DNA of 64,000 nt from assembly GCF_029222705.1 (NCBI RefSeq), contig NZ_JARGZF010000002.1, positions 806,001-870,000 on the forward strand, in the 5' to 3' direction. The notes beneath the pieces are model-generated. The model was not told the DNA's origin. It saw nothing but the letters and a program-made list of their open reading frames with translations, and ran no database searches. The stretch is from Knoellia sp. p5-6-4. GTDB taxonomy: Bacteria; Actinomycetota; Actinomycetes; Actinomycetales; Dermatophilaceae. The position numbers and the translations under genes are program-made. Shown here piece after piece: positions 32,769 to 41,834 of the stretch; position 1 is the first letter of the stretch, and each line of letters opens with the position of its first letter.

Positions 32769-33430
32769 CCGCACCCGCCGTGCACGCGTGCGGCGACACC
32801 GCCCTGCTCGTCGAGGTGGCCGACCTCGGGCAGGTGCTGGCCCTGCTCGAGGCCGTCTCCGACCGGCGTGAGGCAGGAGCCCTCACCCGCCTCGTCGACG
32901 TGGTGCCCGCCGCACGCACCCTCCTGCTCATCGGTGAGGGCCCCCCGCACCTTCCGGCGCTGCGCGAGCAGGTGCGCGAGCTCCTGGACGAGTGGCGACC
33001 GCCGGCGCCCGGCGCGCCCATCGCCACCCACGGTCCGCATGTGCGAATCATGGTGCGCTACAACGGCCCCGACCTCGACGCCGTCGCGTCGTTGACCGGC
33101 CTCAGCGTCTTCGAGGTGGTCCGCGCACACACGGGGACGGCGTGGACCGTCGGCTTCGGCGGATTTGCCCCCGGGTTCTCCTACCTCGTCGGCGGTGACC
33201 CCCGGTTGCGCGTTCCGCGGCACGAGGAGCCGCGCACCCGCGTGCCGGCCGGAGCAGTCGGGCTGGCCGGGGCGTTCAGCGGGATCTACCCCAGGCCCTC
33301 CCCCGGTGGCTGGCAGATCATCGGCGAGACCGACGCCGTGCTCTGGGACGTCGGCCGCGAGCCACCGGCGCTGCTCCGACCGGGTGCCACCGTGGAGTTC
33401 GTCGACGCCGACGGCGAGGGTATGCCGTGA
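32765..33430 (+). CDS. pxpB: 5-oxoprolinase subunit PxpB (KipI-like)
   Basis: 221 residues; ATG overlaps the pxpA stop. KipI/AHS1-domain markers are [35 protein letters not shown] and [11 protein letters not shown]. It pairs with PxpC to form the ATP-dependent part of prokaryotic 5-oxoprolinase. Confidence 0.95.
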   Translation: MTAPAVHACGDTALLVEVADLGQVLALLEAVSDRREAGALTRLVDVVPAARTLLLIGEGPPHLPALREQVRELLDEWRPPAPGAPIATHGPHVRIMVRYNGPDLDAVASLTGLSVFEVVRAHTGTAWTVGFGGFAPGFSYLVGGDPRLRVPRHEEPRTRVPAGAVGLAGAFSGIYPRPSPGGWQIIGETDAVLWDVGREPPALLRPGATVEFVDADGEGMP

Positions 33431-34326
33431 CGGTCACCTCGGGCGGGCCGGCCCCGGCGCTGCACGCCGAGCTCGAGGTGCTCGAGACCGGGCCCCTCTC
33501 CCTGCTGCAGGACCTCGGCCGCCCCGGCCTGGCGGCATACGGGGTCGGGCGATCGGGCGCGGCCGACCGGGGCGCGTTCCTCCTCGGCGCCCGACTGCTC
33601 GGCCAGGGACCCGGCCACGCCGCCGTCGAGGTGACCCACGGCGGGCTCGTGATGCGCGCCCGCGGGAGCGTGACCGTCGTGCTCACCGGCGCTCCGGCCC
33701 CCGCCTCCGTCGATGGACGTCCTGCGCCCCACGCCGCGCCCTTCCTCCTGCGAGCCGGGCAGACGCTTCGGCTCGGGCCGCCTGTCGCCGGGCTGCGCAC
33801 CTACCTGTCGGTGCGCGGCGGCTTCGCCGTCGAGCCGGTGCTGGGTTCGCGCTCCACCGACATCCTCTCCGGCATCGGCCCTCCGCCGCTGCGCCCCGGC
33901 GACGTGCTGCCCGTGGAGCCGCCCGTGGGCGAGCCGACCGTTGACGTGGCCCCGGTGGCCCCTCCCACCGACGGCCTCGTCGTGCTGCAGGCCGTGTTGG
34001 GCCCCCGAGCCGACTGGCTGGCCGACCCCACGGCCCTGGGCGAGCAGACGTGGACGGTCTCGTCGCGCAGCGACCGGGTCGGCCTGCGCCTCGAGGGCAC
34101 CGCACTGGCGTGGCACCCCGACCGGGCCGACGACGAGCTGCCGAGCGAGGGCGTCGTGCGTGGCGCGGTGCAGGTGCCCGCGGGTGGGCAGCCGGTGCTC
34201 TTCCTCGCCGACCACCCGGTGACCGGGGGCTACCCCGTGGTGGCTGTGGTCGTCGAGACCGATGTCGACCGTGCCGCGCAGGCCGTGCCCGGCCAACAGC
34301 TCAGGCTGCGCCTCCAGCCGCCCTAG
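33427..34326 (+). CDS. pxpC: 5-oxoprolinase subunit PxpC (AHS2/biotin-dependent carboxyltransferase-like)
   Basis: 299 residues; GTG overlaps the pxpB stop. AHS2-domain markers are L-L-Q-D-L-G-R-P-G-L-A-A-Y-G-V-G-R-S-G-A, Y-L-S-V-R-G-G-F and V-L-G-S-R-S-T-D and the late S-E-G-V-V-R-G-A-V-Q-V-P-A-G-G-Q-P and T-G-G-Y-P-V-V-A-V-V. It completes the pxpABC operon. Confidence 0.94.
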   Translation: MTVTSGGPAPALHAELEVLETGPLSLLQDLGRPGLAAYGVGRSGAADRGAFLLGARLLGQGPGHAAVEVTHGGLVMRARGSVTVVLTGAPAPASVDGRPAPHAAPFLLRAGQTLRLGPPVAGLRTYLSVRGGFAVEPVLGSRSTDILSGIGPPPLRPGDVLPVEPPVGEPTVDVAPVAPPTDGLVVLQAVLGPRADWLADPTALGEQTWTVSSRSDRVGLRLEGTALAWHPDRADDELPSEGVVRGAVQVPAGGQPVLFLADHPVTGGYPVVAVVVETDVDRAAQAVPGQQLRLRLQPP

Positions 34327-34383
34327 GTCACAGCCGCGGGCCCGCCGGTGGCCCCGCCTGTGTCGGCGGGGTGTGGGGCGGGG

Positions 34384-35697
34384 TCACGCTGGCTCCTGCG
34401 CGGCGCGTCGGGCGAGGAGCTCGTCGTAGGAGCCCCGGGTGAGGTCCCATTCGACCCGTTCCCCGGGCGCGTCCTTGACGACCCGGCCGGCGTAGCGGCG
34501 GTTGTGCACGACCGTGTGGTGCCGCTCGCACAGCAGGGCCGCGTTGCCCAGGTTCGAGGGGCCGGCATCTGCCCAGTGCACGAGGTGGTGGGCGTCGGTC
34601 CACTGCGGCGGGGCGTCACAACCGGGGTAGGTGCACCCGCCGTCGCGGAGCCAGAGCCGCTTGGTCTGGGCGTCGCTGAGGTACCGCTTCTCCAGGCCCC
34701 AGTCCACGACCTCACCCCGACCGTTCAGCACGATCGGGATCACGGAGCCGTCGCAGCACAACCGGCGCACGGTCTCCGGGGCCAGGTGGGTGCCGGCGTC
34801 CAGCCCGCCCAGGGTGGTGGCCGCGCCTAGTCGGTTCCTGAGGTCGTCGTAGCTCATGGTCAGCAGCAGGGTGGTCTTGTTCGTCCTGCCCGCCTCGTCC
34901 CCGGCCGCCACCGCCCGCCGCGCCAACGTCACCAAGGCGTCGCCGCGGCGACGGTCGCTGCTGCGCAGGTCGCGTTCGCCGTCGACCGGCTTCGGGGCCG
35001 ACAACGGCCCCAGCGCGGCCTCCAACGCAGCCTTGCCCTCGACGTCGAGGGTGAGCCGGTACTCGAACGTCTCCGCGCCGGTCTCCCGCGGCTGGGACAG
35101 GGAGATGAACGCCTTGCCCAGGTTCTGCTGGTCCTGCAGCACCCCCTGGCGTCCGTACCTGGCCAGCAGGGCGTCACGCAGCATCCGGCACCCGGACGGG
35201 CCGTGCTGCTCGGCCATGCTGACCAGGCCCTCGAGCACGTGGGGTTCGGCGCCCTCGGCCAGCAGCGGCCGCAGCTTGTCCGCCTCCGAGACGACCGCCG
35301 CCGCCGACCACACCGGCAGCCGGCCCGCGTCCACCGCCTCCTTCACTGGGGCGTTGACCCGCTTCTGGAACCCCTGCGCGACGCTGACGATGGTCCCCGC
35401 CCCACCGGCCCTCGTCGACGGCGCGTGGTGGCGCACCCACTGGGTCACCGTCATCGCCGCCGCCCCACCGGAGGTCTCCCCGCGGTCCATCGCCTCCCGC
35501 ACCACCGCGACCCGCACCGCATCGCACGCCATGCCCAGCGCGTCGACCTCGCTCACCAGCCCGGCCAGCCCGTCGGGCCCGCCGCCCGACGGCGTCTGCC
35601 ACAGCACCTCACCGAGCGCGGACAGGGAGGAGTGCGCAGCCGCGATCCGTTCGCGGTGCTCGGCCAAGGTCGGGCCGTGGCTCAGGTTCTCCTCCAT
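34384..35697 (-). CDS. DUF222/HNH (13E12 repeat-type) protein
   Basis: 437 residues. A DUF222 region fills most of the protein, followed by a C-terminal HNH motif: C-T-Y-P-G-C-D-A-P-P-Q-W-T-D-A-H-H-L-V-H-W-A-D-G-G-type sequence, N-L-G-N-A-A-L-L-C-E-R-H-H. The HNH residues are intact here. This family is multicopy and mobile-like in actinobacteria (13E12 repeats); function is unknown. Start ATG 35697 is 6 nt after TATGTT (leaderless). Confidence 0.9.
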   Translation of the reverse strand: MEENLSHGPTLAEHRERIAAAHSSLSALGEVLWQTPSGGGPDGLAGLVSEVDALGMACDAVRVAVVREAMDRGETSGGAAAMTVTQWVRHHAPSTRAGGAGTIVSVAQGFQKRVNAPVKEAVDAGRLPVWSAAAVVSEADKLRPLLAEGAEPHVLEGLVSMAEQHGPSGCRMLRDALLARYGRQGVLQDQQNLGKAFISLSQPRETGAETFEYRLTLDVEGKAALEAALGPLSAPKPVDGERDLRSSDRRRGDALVTLARRAVAAGDEAGRTNKTTLLLTMSYDDLRNRLGAATTLGGLDAGTHLAPETVRRLCCDGSVIPIVLNGRGEVVDWGLEKRYLSDAQTKRLWLRDGGCTYPGCDAPPQWTDAHHLVHWADAGPSNLGNAALLCERHHTVVHNRRYAGRVVKDAPGERVEWDLTRGSYDELLARRAAQEPA

Positions 35698-35946
35698 GAC
35701 CACAACATAGGGGCAAGCACCGACAGCCCAACTGGACCCGAAAGCGACGGCCACCGTTGCGGCGCAACGGATTCGACGGCATACAACAGCACGGTCTGCA
35801 AGCCGCGGAGCCGCGCCTGTGGACAACGTGACCACCCACGACGCCCTGTGGACAAGCAGTGCACGGCAGGCCGCGCAGGAGCCGGACACCCCGGCCGTGG
35901 TTACGATCGACGACGAACCCACCCGTCCCCAACGTCTGGAGTGTCA

Positions 35947-36447
35947 GTGAAGATCTCGCACACCGTCGAGTTCCCCGCCCCGCCCCACGAGGTCTTCGAG
36001 ATGCTGGCGGAGCCGCGGTTCCAGGAGGCCAAGTGCGGTGCGACCGCGGCGCTCGAGCACGCCGTCTCGGTCGAGCTGTCGGGTGACCGCACCATCATCA
36101 AGACCGAGCGGGTCCTTCCGACGCACGGCTTCCCCGACTTCGCGAAGTCGATGGTGGGCGAGACCCTCAAGGTGGCCGAGACCCAGGACTGGGGTCCGGC
36201 GATGCCAGACGGCAGCAGGGAGGGGTCCATCAAGCTGCACATCCACGGCGCCCCCATCACGCTGGGCGGCAAGCTCCGGCTCCAGCCGGGCGGTGCGGGC
36301 ACGGTCCAGCACATCGACGCCGACCTCAAGGCTCACGTGCCGCTCCTCGGGGGCAAGATCGAGAAGGCCGCGGCCCCGCCGATCGAGGCCGCCATCGAGA
36401 TCGAGCACCAGACCGGCGTGAAGTGGCTGAGCGGCGAGCAGGGCTGA
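35947..36447 (+). CDS. DUF2505 family protein (START-like fold)
   Basis: 166 residues; GTG start with GGAG 5 nt upstream. M-K-I-S-H-T-V-E-F-P-A-P-P-H-E-V-F-E-M-L opening and the C-terminal V-P-L-L-G-G-K-I-E-K pattern are typical of DUF2505, a SRPBCC/START-like ligand-binding fold of unknown role in actinobacteria. It ends in a strong bidirectional terminator shared with pruA. Confidence 0.88.
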   Translation: MKISHTVEFPAPPHEVFEMLAEPRFQEAKCGATAALEHAVSVELSGDRTIIKTERVLPTHGFPDFAKSMVGETLKVAETQDWGPAMPDGSREGSIKLHIHGAPITLGGKLRLQPGGAGTVQHIDADLKAHVPLLGGKIEKAAAPPIEAAIEIEHQTGVKWLSGEQG

Positions 36448-36490
36448 GCCACACGGCATACCGCGTCACACCCCGCACGGCCGGACACGG

Positions 36491-36529
36491 CGAGAGGGCC
36501 TGGAACCACTGCGGTTCCAGGCCCTCTCG
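36491..36529. terminator. bidirectional terminator between DUF2505 gene and pruA
   Basis: A perfect 17-bp stem (cgagagggcctggaacc at 36491-36507 with 36513-36529, 5-nt loop) between two convergent genes. Confidence 0.85.
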
Positions 36530-36561
36530 GTATTCGCGGGCGCCCCGTCAGGGCGGCGCGC

Positions 36562-38190
36562 TCAGCCCATGTGCGGGTACTCGTGCGCGGTCGGCGGGTT
36601 GAACGTCTCCTTGATGGAGCGCGCCGAGGTCCAGCGCAGCAGGTTCTGCGCAGCGCCCGCCTTGTCGTTGGTGCCGGAGGCGCGACCGCCGCCGAACGGC
36701 TGCTGGCCCACGACGGCGCCGGTCGGCTTGTCGTTGACGTAGAAGTTGCCGGCGGCGAAGCGCAGGCGCTCGGTCGCGTCGGCGATGGCGACCCGGTCCT
36801 GGGCGATGATCGAGCCGGTCAGGCCGTAGGGCGCGAAGGCCTCCATCTGGTCGAGCACCTTGTCGTACTGGCGGTCGGGGTAGACGTGCACCGACAGGAT
36901 CGGACCGAAGTACTCCGTCCTGAACGACTCGTCGGTCGGGTCGGCGATCTCGAGCACGGTGGGGCGCACGAAGTACCCCTCGCTGTCGTCGTACTTGCCG
37001 CCCGCGACCACGTCGACACCTGAGGTGGCGTGCGCCCGGTCGATCGCGGCCGCGTGCTTGCCGAACGCGCGCTCGTCGATGACCGCGCCCATGAAGTTCG
37101 ACAGGTCGGTGACGTCACCCTGCTTCAGGCCCTCGGTGATCGAGACCAGGTCGGCCTTGATGCGCTTCCACAGCGACTTCGGCACGTAGGCCCGCGAGGC
37201 GGCGGAGCACTTCTGGCCCTGGTACTCGAAGGCGCCGCGGATCATCGCGGTGCGCAGCACGTCGGGGTCGGCGGAGGGGTGGGCGAGGATGAAGTCCTTG
37301 CCACCGGTCTCCCCCACCAGGCGCGGGTAGGTGCGGTAGGTGGTCAGGTTGGCGCCGACCTCCTGCCACAGGTGCTGGAACGTCGCGGTCGAACCGGTGA
37401 AGTGGATGCCCGCGAGGTCGGGGTCGGTGAGGGCGACCTTGGAGACGTTGATGCCGTCGCCGGTCACCATGTTGATGACGCCGGGCGGCATGCCGGCGGC
37501 CTCGAGCAGCTCGAGGGTCAGCTGAGCCGCGAACTGCTGGGTCGGCGACGGCTTCCACACGACCGTGTTGCCCATCAGCGCCGGGGCGGTCGGCAGGTTG
37601 CCGGCGATGGCGGTGAAGTTGAACGGGGTGATCGCGTAGACGAAGCCCTCGAGCGGGCGGTGGTCGGTGCGGTTCCAGATGCCCTTGGAGTTGAGCAGCG
37701 GCTGCTCGGCGAGGATCTGGCGCGCGAAGTGCACGTTGATGCGCCAGAAGTCGATGAGCTCGCAGGCCGCGTCGATCTCCGCCTGGTAGGCGGTCTTGGA
37801 CTGGCCCAGCATGGTCGCGGCGTTGAGCCGGGCGCGCCACGGGCCGGAGAGCAGCTCGGCGGCCTTGAGGAGGATGGCGGCGCGGTCGTCGAAGGAGAGC
37901 GCGCGCCAGCCGGGGGCGGCGGCCTTGGCGGCGTCGACGGCCGCGCGGGCGTCGTCGACGGTGGCGTTGCGCATGGTGCCGAGGACCTTGCGCTTGGCGT
38001 GCGGCTGGCGCACGTCGATCTTCTTGCCCGTGCCCATCACCCGCTTGCCGGCGATGGTGTGCGGCAGGTCGATCCGGTCGCTGCCGAGCTCGGCGAGCGC
38101 CACCTCGAGGGCGGCCCGCTCGGGGCTGCCGGGCGCGTAGTCGAGCACCGGCTCGTTGACGGGGGCGGGCACCTGGGTGACGGCATCCAT
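36562..38190 (-). CDS. pruA: L-glutamate gamma-semialdehyde dehydrogenase
   Basis: 542 residues, monofunctional P5C dehydrogenase. Aldehyde dehydrogenase motifs: F-N-F-T-A-I-A-G-N-L, V-V-W-K-P-S-P-T-Q, the catalytic Glu in V-G-E-T-G-G-K-D, catalytic Cys in Y-Q-G-Q-K-C-S-A, E-Y-F-G-P-I-L-S-V and Q-P-F-G-G-G-R-A-S-G-T-N-D-K. It oxidises glutamate semialdehyde to glutamate with NAD, the second step of proline catabolism. GGAG lies upstream of ATG 38190. No proline dehydrogenase gene adjoins it in this window. Confidence 0.95.
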   Translation of the reverse strand: MDAVTQVPAPVNEPVLDYAPGSPERAALEVALAELGSDRIDLPHTIAGKRVMGTGKKIDVRQPHAKRKVLGTMRNATVDDARAAVDAAKAAAPGWRALSFDDRAAILLKAAELLSGPWRARLNAATMLGQSKTAYQAEIDAACELIDFWRINVHFARQILAEQPLLNSKGIWNRTDHRPLEGFVYAITPFNFTAIAGNLPTAPALMGNTVVWKPSPTQQFAAQLTLELLEAAGMPPGVINMVTGDGINVSKVALTDPDLAGIHFTGSTATFQHLWQEVGANLTTYRTYPRLVGETGGKDFILAHPSADPDVLRTAMIRGAFEYQGQKCSAASRAYVPKSLWKRIKADLVSITEGLKQGDVTDLSNFMGAVIDERAFGKHAAAIDRAHATSGVDVVAGGKYDDSEGYFVRPTVLEIADPTDESFRTEYFGPILSVHVYPDRQYDKVLDQMEAFAPYGLTGSIIAQDRVAIADATERLRFAAGNFYVNDKPTGAVVGQQPFGGGRASGTNDKAGAAQNLLRWTSARSIKETFNPPTAHEYPHMG

Positions 38191-38246
38191 GGGGGGCTAC
38201 TCCAGACAAGTCTCTCGGCGGTGAGTGCGCCCCTATGGTGTCACGT

Positions 38247-39068
38247 ATGCCGCCACTGGAGTTTCCGCCCGAGCTCACCGTCCACGACTTCGGGGGGCCG
38301 GAGGGAGCCACCACGCTGGTGCTCATGCACGGGCTCACCGACTCCGGCGAGTGCTGGACCGACGCGGCGGCCCGGTGGGTGCCGCGCTACCGGGTGCTCG
38401 CCTGGGACGCGCGCGGCCACGGGACCTCGGCGCGGTTCACGCGTGAGCAGCTCGACGCCGGAGTCGGCGAGACGATGCTCGCCGACGCGGTGGTGCTGCT
38501 CGAGGCCCTGCGCGAGCAGGGGGTCGAGCGACCGGTGCTCGTCGGCCACTCGATGGGCGGCGGCACCGCCGGCTCGGTCGCGGCCACCCGGCCCGACCTC
38601 GTGCGCGCCACGGTGCTCGAGGACCCCGCGCTGGGCGAGGACCCCACCGAGTCGATGGACGACCGGCTGCTCGTGGGCGACCAGCGGGTGACCGACGCGC
38701 AGGAGTGGCACGACGACCCGGAGGGGGCACTGGCCAAGGGGATGGCGGACAACGAGGGCTGGCCGCCCTCGGAGTATGCCGGCTGGGCCAGGGCCAAGAC
38801 CCGGACCGACCTCGCGATGCTCGCCACCGGCCAGGCGCGCGTCCGCCGCACGTGGCAGGAGGTGGCGTCCGAGATCGCCGTCCCGTCACTGGTGCTCACC
38901 TGCGACGACCCGCTGCTGTGGGACGACGCGAGGCGCGACGAGCTGCGGGGCCTGGGCAACCCGAACCTGCAGGTGGAGAAGGTCGACGGAGCCGACCACT
39001 GCATCCGCCGGTCGAAGCCGGACGCCTTCCACCGCCTGGTCGACCCGTGGCTGGAGCAGCACGCGTGA
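38247..39068 (+). CDS. alpha/beta hydrolase
   Basis: 273 residues; nucleophile Ser102 in G-H-S-M-G-G, oxyanion region L-M-H-G-L-T-D-S-G, W-D-A-R-G-H-G-T-S and late acid and His residues (T-C-D-D-P-L-L; D-G-A-D-H-C-I-R-R). It is a generic alpha/beta-hydrolase fold enzyme; the substrate is unknown. Leaderless start: TATGGT 7 nt before ATG 38247; the gene diverges from pruA. Confidence 0.9.
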   Translation: MPPLEFPPELTVHDFGGPEGATTLVLMHGLTDSGECWTDAAARWVPRYRVLAWDARGHGTSARFTREQLDAGVGETMLADAVVLLEALREQGVERPVLVGHSMGGGTAGSVAATRPDLVRATVLEDPALGEDPTESMDDRLLVGDQRVTDAQEWHDDPEGALAKGMADNEGWPPSEYAGWARAKTRTDLAMLATGQARVRRTWQEVASEIAVPSLVLTCDDPLLWDDARRDELRGLGNPNLQVEKVDGADHCIRRSKPDAFHRLVDPWLEQHA

Positions 39069-39101
39069 GCTCACCGCTCGCCGTACGCGAGCTGGGCGGG
39101 A

Positions 39102-39866
39102 CTATGCCGCCTCGACGAGCGGGAACGGCACGGTGAGGATGCCGGCCCGCACCTTGAGGTGGTAGCGCGTGCGGCCGCGCTTGACCACCTCGCCGACGAC
39201 GCCGTAGTACTTGCCCGGCGCCAGGCAGCGGGCCCGGGTGCCGGGTGCCAGACGAGCCACCGCCTTCGTGCCTGCCGGGCCCGGCTGGCGCGACTGCCCC
39301 AGGGCAGCCCCGGCCCCACCCCAGAGGTCGGTCGCGGGGGCCCGTGCCGCCGCGGCCTCCGCCTCCCGCCGCCGCACGGCGGCCAGCTGCGCTTCGTAGG
39401 ACGCCGACATCGCCACGGCGCGGCCGCGGTGGGTCCACGCGAAGAGGTGGCGCAGGTCGAACGACGGCCGGCATCGGGAGCAGGACTGGGGCCGCTGCGG
39501 ACGGCGGTGCCGGTGCACCTCGTGCCCGGCAGGGCAGGTGCCGAGCCAGTCGCCGGCCACCTTCGGCGCGTCGGGGGGCACGCACCGCTGCCCGGTGCAC
39601 CCGATCTTCACAGCGGTGGCCCGCCACACCTCGTCGTGGCGGTGCTTCGGCCCCACGAGGGCGTGCGCGATCTCGTGGAGGATGGTGTCGCGCACGTCGG
39701 CCTCGGAGTGCAGCCGCGTCAAGGGGCCGCTCAGGGTGATCAGCCGCTTGCCGTAGTGGCACGCGCCGGCCCTGGTCTTGGCGCGGTCGAGAGCCACCGT
39801 CCAGCCCCGCAGCCCGTGCGCGGCGACCAGGGTGCGAGCCAGGGCGAGGGCGTCGCGGGTCTGCAT
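39102..39866 (-). CDS. SprT-like zinc metallopeptidase domain protein
   Basis: 254 residues; ATG with AGGAGG 5 nt upstream. The SprT-like domain has the H-E-I-A-H motif (His64, Glu65, His68) and G-P-K-H-R-H-D-E-V-W-R, followed by a zinc ribbon (C-P-A-G-H-E...S-C-S-R-C). The C-terminal part (G-T-R-A-R-C-L-A-P-G-K-Y-Y-G-V-V) is KOW-like. SprT proteins are predicted metallopeptidases; in eukaryotes Spartan cleaves DNA-protein crosslinks, but the bacterial role is not established. Confidence 0.85.
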   Translation of the reverse strand: MQTRDALALARTLVAAHGLRGWTVALDRAKTRAGACHYGKRLITLSGPLTRLHSEADVRDTILHEIAHALVGPKHRHDEVWRATAVKIGCTGQRCVPPDAPKVAGDWLGTCPAGHEVHRHRRPQRPQSCSRCRPSFDLRHLFAWTHRGRAVAMSASYEAQLAAVRRREAEAAAARAPATDLWGGAGAALGQSRQPGPAGTKAVARLAPGTRARCLAPGKYYGVVGEVVKRGRTRYHLKVRAGILTVPFPLVEAA

Positions 39867-39906
39867 GGGCGCCTCCTGGTGGGCCGGGGATGACAGACCC
39901 TGAACT

Positions 39907-41397
39907 CTAGGCGGACCCCCCGACAACGATGGTTCGAGCTCGCCGGGCGGCGCCCGTGATCGCGGCTTGGGCCTCCTGCGCCAGCGCGGTGGCCTCCTCC
40001 TGCGAGCCCGCGATGGCCGTGAGCCCGCACCTGCCGTCGATGCCCAGCCCCGACAGCATGTGCAGCACGACCCCCGACCTCGTCGAGTCGGAGAAGTCCA
40101 CCCGCGCCGCAGCGACCGCGTCGATGGCCGCATCGGCGCGCAGCCCCACCCAGGCCGGGTCGAGCAGGTTGTCCGTCGAGGAGTAGCACCGGACCCCGCC
40201 CTGCTCGGGCAACCACTGGCCGTGGACGGGGTCGTAGCGACCGGGCACGAGGTGCCGCAGGGCCGTCAGCGGGTGGGTGGTGCCGCCCTTGCGCAGGTTC
40301 ACCTCGATGGCCAGCACGTCCCACTCCTCCCGCCGCACTGCCACGAAGTCCACGCTCAGGCGCCCGCGGGCACCCAGCGCGGCCAGCCGGGTGCCCACGG
40401 CGTCGGCGTAGGCGGCCAGCACGCCGGTGTACTCGGGGTTCGCCGGGAAGGTGCACCCGGCATACACCTGGCCTGTCTCCCCGGAGAGCACCTGCTCGTG
40501 GGTCGCGGCCACCGAGACCGACCCGTCCGGGGCCACGTCGACCTGCGCGCTGGGACTCGCGAAGGGCTGGCCGGACACCAGCTCCTCCACGACCCCGCCG
40601 CCCAACAGGTCGAGGCGGTACCACTGGGGGATGGCCTGCTCCAGCAGCTCGGCGAGGGCAGGACCGTTGACCGCCCGCCCCCCGAGGTCGCGGATGCCCA
40701 CCACGATGTTGCCCTCGCCCGAGCCGCTGTTGTCGTGCTTGATGACCACGCCACGGGCGTTCGGGCAGGTCTCGATGATGTCGGTGACGGCATCAGCCAC
40801 CTCCTCGACCGTGCGCACGCCCTCGCGACCAGCCGGGACGGGGACACCGCTCTCGCGGAAGATGCGACGCCCGGCGCTCTTGAAGGCCACCGGCCACAGG
40901 TCGGGAGGCGTGCCGTTGAGCGGCAGACCGAGCCGCTCGGCGACGGCGACCTCGGTGGTGGTGACGTTCCAGGGCTCGATCATCGCCGGGCGCCCGGCCA
41001 CGACCTCACTGATGCGCGACAGCGCCAGCGGGTTCTCGAGCAGCTTCTCGGCCACGGGCCGGGCCGACAGGTCCTCGACCGCCACGACGTGCACCCGCGC
41101 GCGCACGCCGGCCTGCAGGTGCGAGGGCACCAGGCCCGCGTAGTAGTCCAGGACGGCGGGTCCGGGGTGGGTGGAGCAGACGAACACGAGCTCGCAGCCG
41201 GGGACCCGGGCGAGCATGAGCATCTCGGTCAGGTACCGGTGCTCCAACGACAGCAGGCGCGGCCCGTAGTGCTTGAGCATGCTCTGCGAGACGTTGAGCG
41301 AGGGCAGCACGACCACGACGTGCTCGGCGGTGCACCCGGGCCGGTTCAGGCCCCAGACGGCACCGAGGCCGTCCTGCAGGACATGGAGTGGGTCCAT
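39907..41397 (-). CDS. PGM1-type ATP-grasp peptide ligase-like protein
   Basis: 496 residues; ATG with GGAGG upstream. N-terminal domain (V-V-V-V-L-P-S-L-N-V-S), then ATP-grasp-like segments: G-V-V-I-K-H-D-N-S-G-S-G-E-G-N, E-E-L-V-S-G, V-D-F-V-A-V and A-I-E-V-N-L-R-K-G-G-T-T-H-P (metal-binding E/N). A C-terminal domain with V-V-L-H-M-L-S-G-L-G-I-D-G-R-C-G-L fits the PGM1_C region of pheganomycin-type ligases. It probably ligates a carboxylate to an amine in an ATP-dependent way; partner peptides are not visible. The two genes upstream (DUF6912, patatin) are on the same strand. Confidence 0.8.
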   Translation of the reverse strand: MDPLHVLQDGLGAVWGLNRPGCTAEHVVVVLPSLNVSQSMLKHYGPRLLSLEHRYLTEMLMLARVPGCELVFVCSTHPGPAVLDYYAGLVPSHLQAGVRARVHVVAVEDLSARPVAEKLLENPLALSRISEVVAGRPAMIEPWNVTTTEVAVAERLGLPLNGTPPDLWPVAFKSAGRRIFRESGVPVPAGREGVRTVEEVADAVTDIIETCPNARGVVIKHDNSGSGEGNIVVGIRDLGGRAVNGPALAELLEQAIPQWYRLDLLGGGVVEELVSGQPFASPSAQVDVAPDGSVSVAATHEQVLSGETGQVYAGCTFPANPEYTGVLAAYADAVGTRLAALGARGRLSVDFVAVRREEWDVLAIEVNLRKGGTTHPLTALRHLVPGRYDPVHGQWLPEQGGVRCYSSTDNLLDPAWVGLRADAAIDAVAAARVDFSDSTRSGVVLHMLSGLGIDGRCGLTAIAGSQEEATALAQEAQAAITGAARRARTIVVGGSA

Positions 41398-41411
41398 GTG
41401 CCCTCCAGCTT

Positions 41412-41834
41412 CTACATGAGACGCGCGACCTCGTCGAGCTCCGTCGCGTCGTACCAGAGCAGGTCCTCCGCCCCGTCCGCGTTCGGGAGCTCGTCGATGT
41501 GGAAGGAGACGATGTGCCGAAGCGGCACCGCCTCCCCCACGTCAACGGACGAAAGGGCACCAGCCTCCCCGCCCGCCATCACCGAGTCCGCCTCGACGTC
41601 GGCCGCCGCCACCACCCGCTTGGCGCCCGGCGTCTCCCTCAGCTCCGAAGCCGCCTCGACTGCGTCGCACAGCGCGGCGTACTCCCACTCCTCCTCGTCC
41701 CCCGTCGGCAGTGAGCGCTCCAGCCGTGCCGTCACCGCGAAGGCAGCCAGCGGCGTCCCGGTGAGCGTGCGCGTCCGGCTCAGCTCGCGCAGGCGCGAGG
41801 CGTTCAGCGGCACGTAGACCCGGGTCTGGCTCAT
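41412..41834 (-). CDS. DUF6912 family protein
   Basis: 140 residues; ATG overlaps the stop of the patatin gene (ATGA). It begins T-R-V-Y-V-P-L-N-A-S-R-L-R-E-L and has an R-H-I-V-S-F-H-I-D-E-L segment, which fits the small actinobacterial family DUF6912. Function unknown. Confidence 0.8.
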   Translation of the reverse strand: MSQTRVYVPLNASRLRELSRTRTLTGTPLAAFAVTARLERSLPTGDEEEWEYAALCDAVEAASELRETPGAKRVVAAADVEADSVMAGGEAGALSSVDVGEAVPLRHIVSFHIDELPNADGAEDLLWYDATELDEVARLM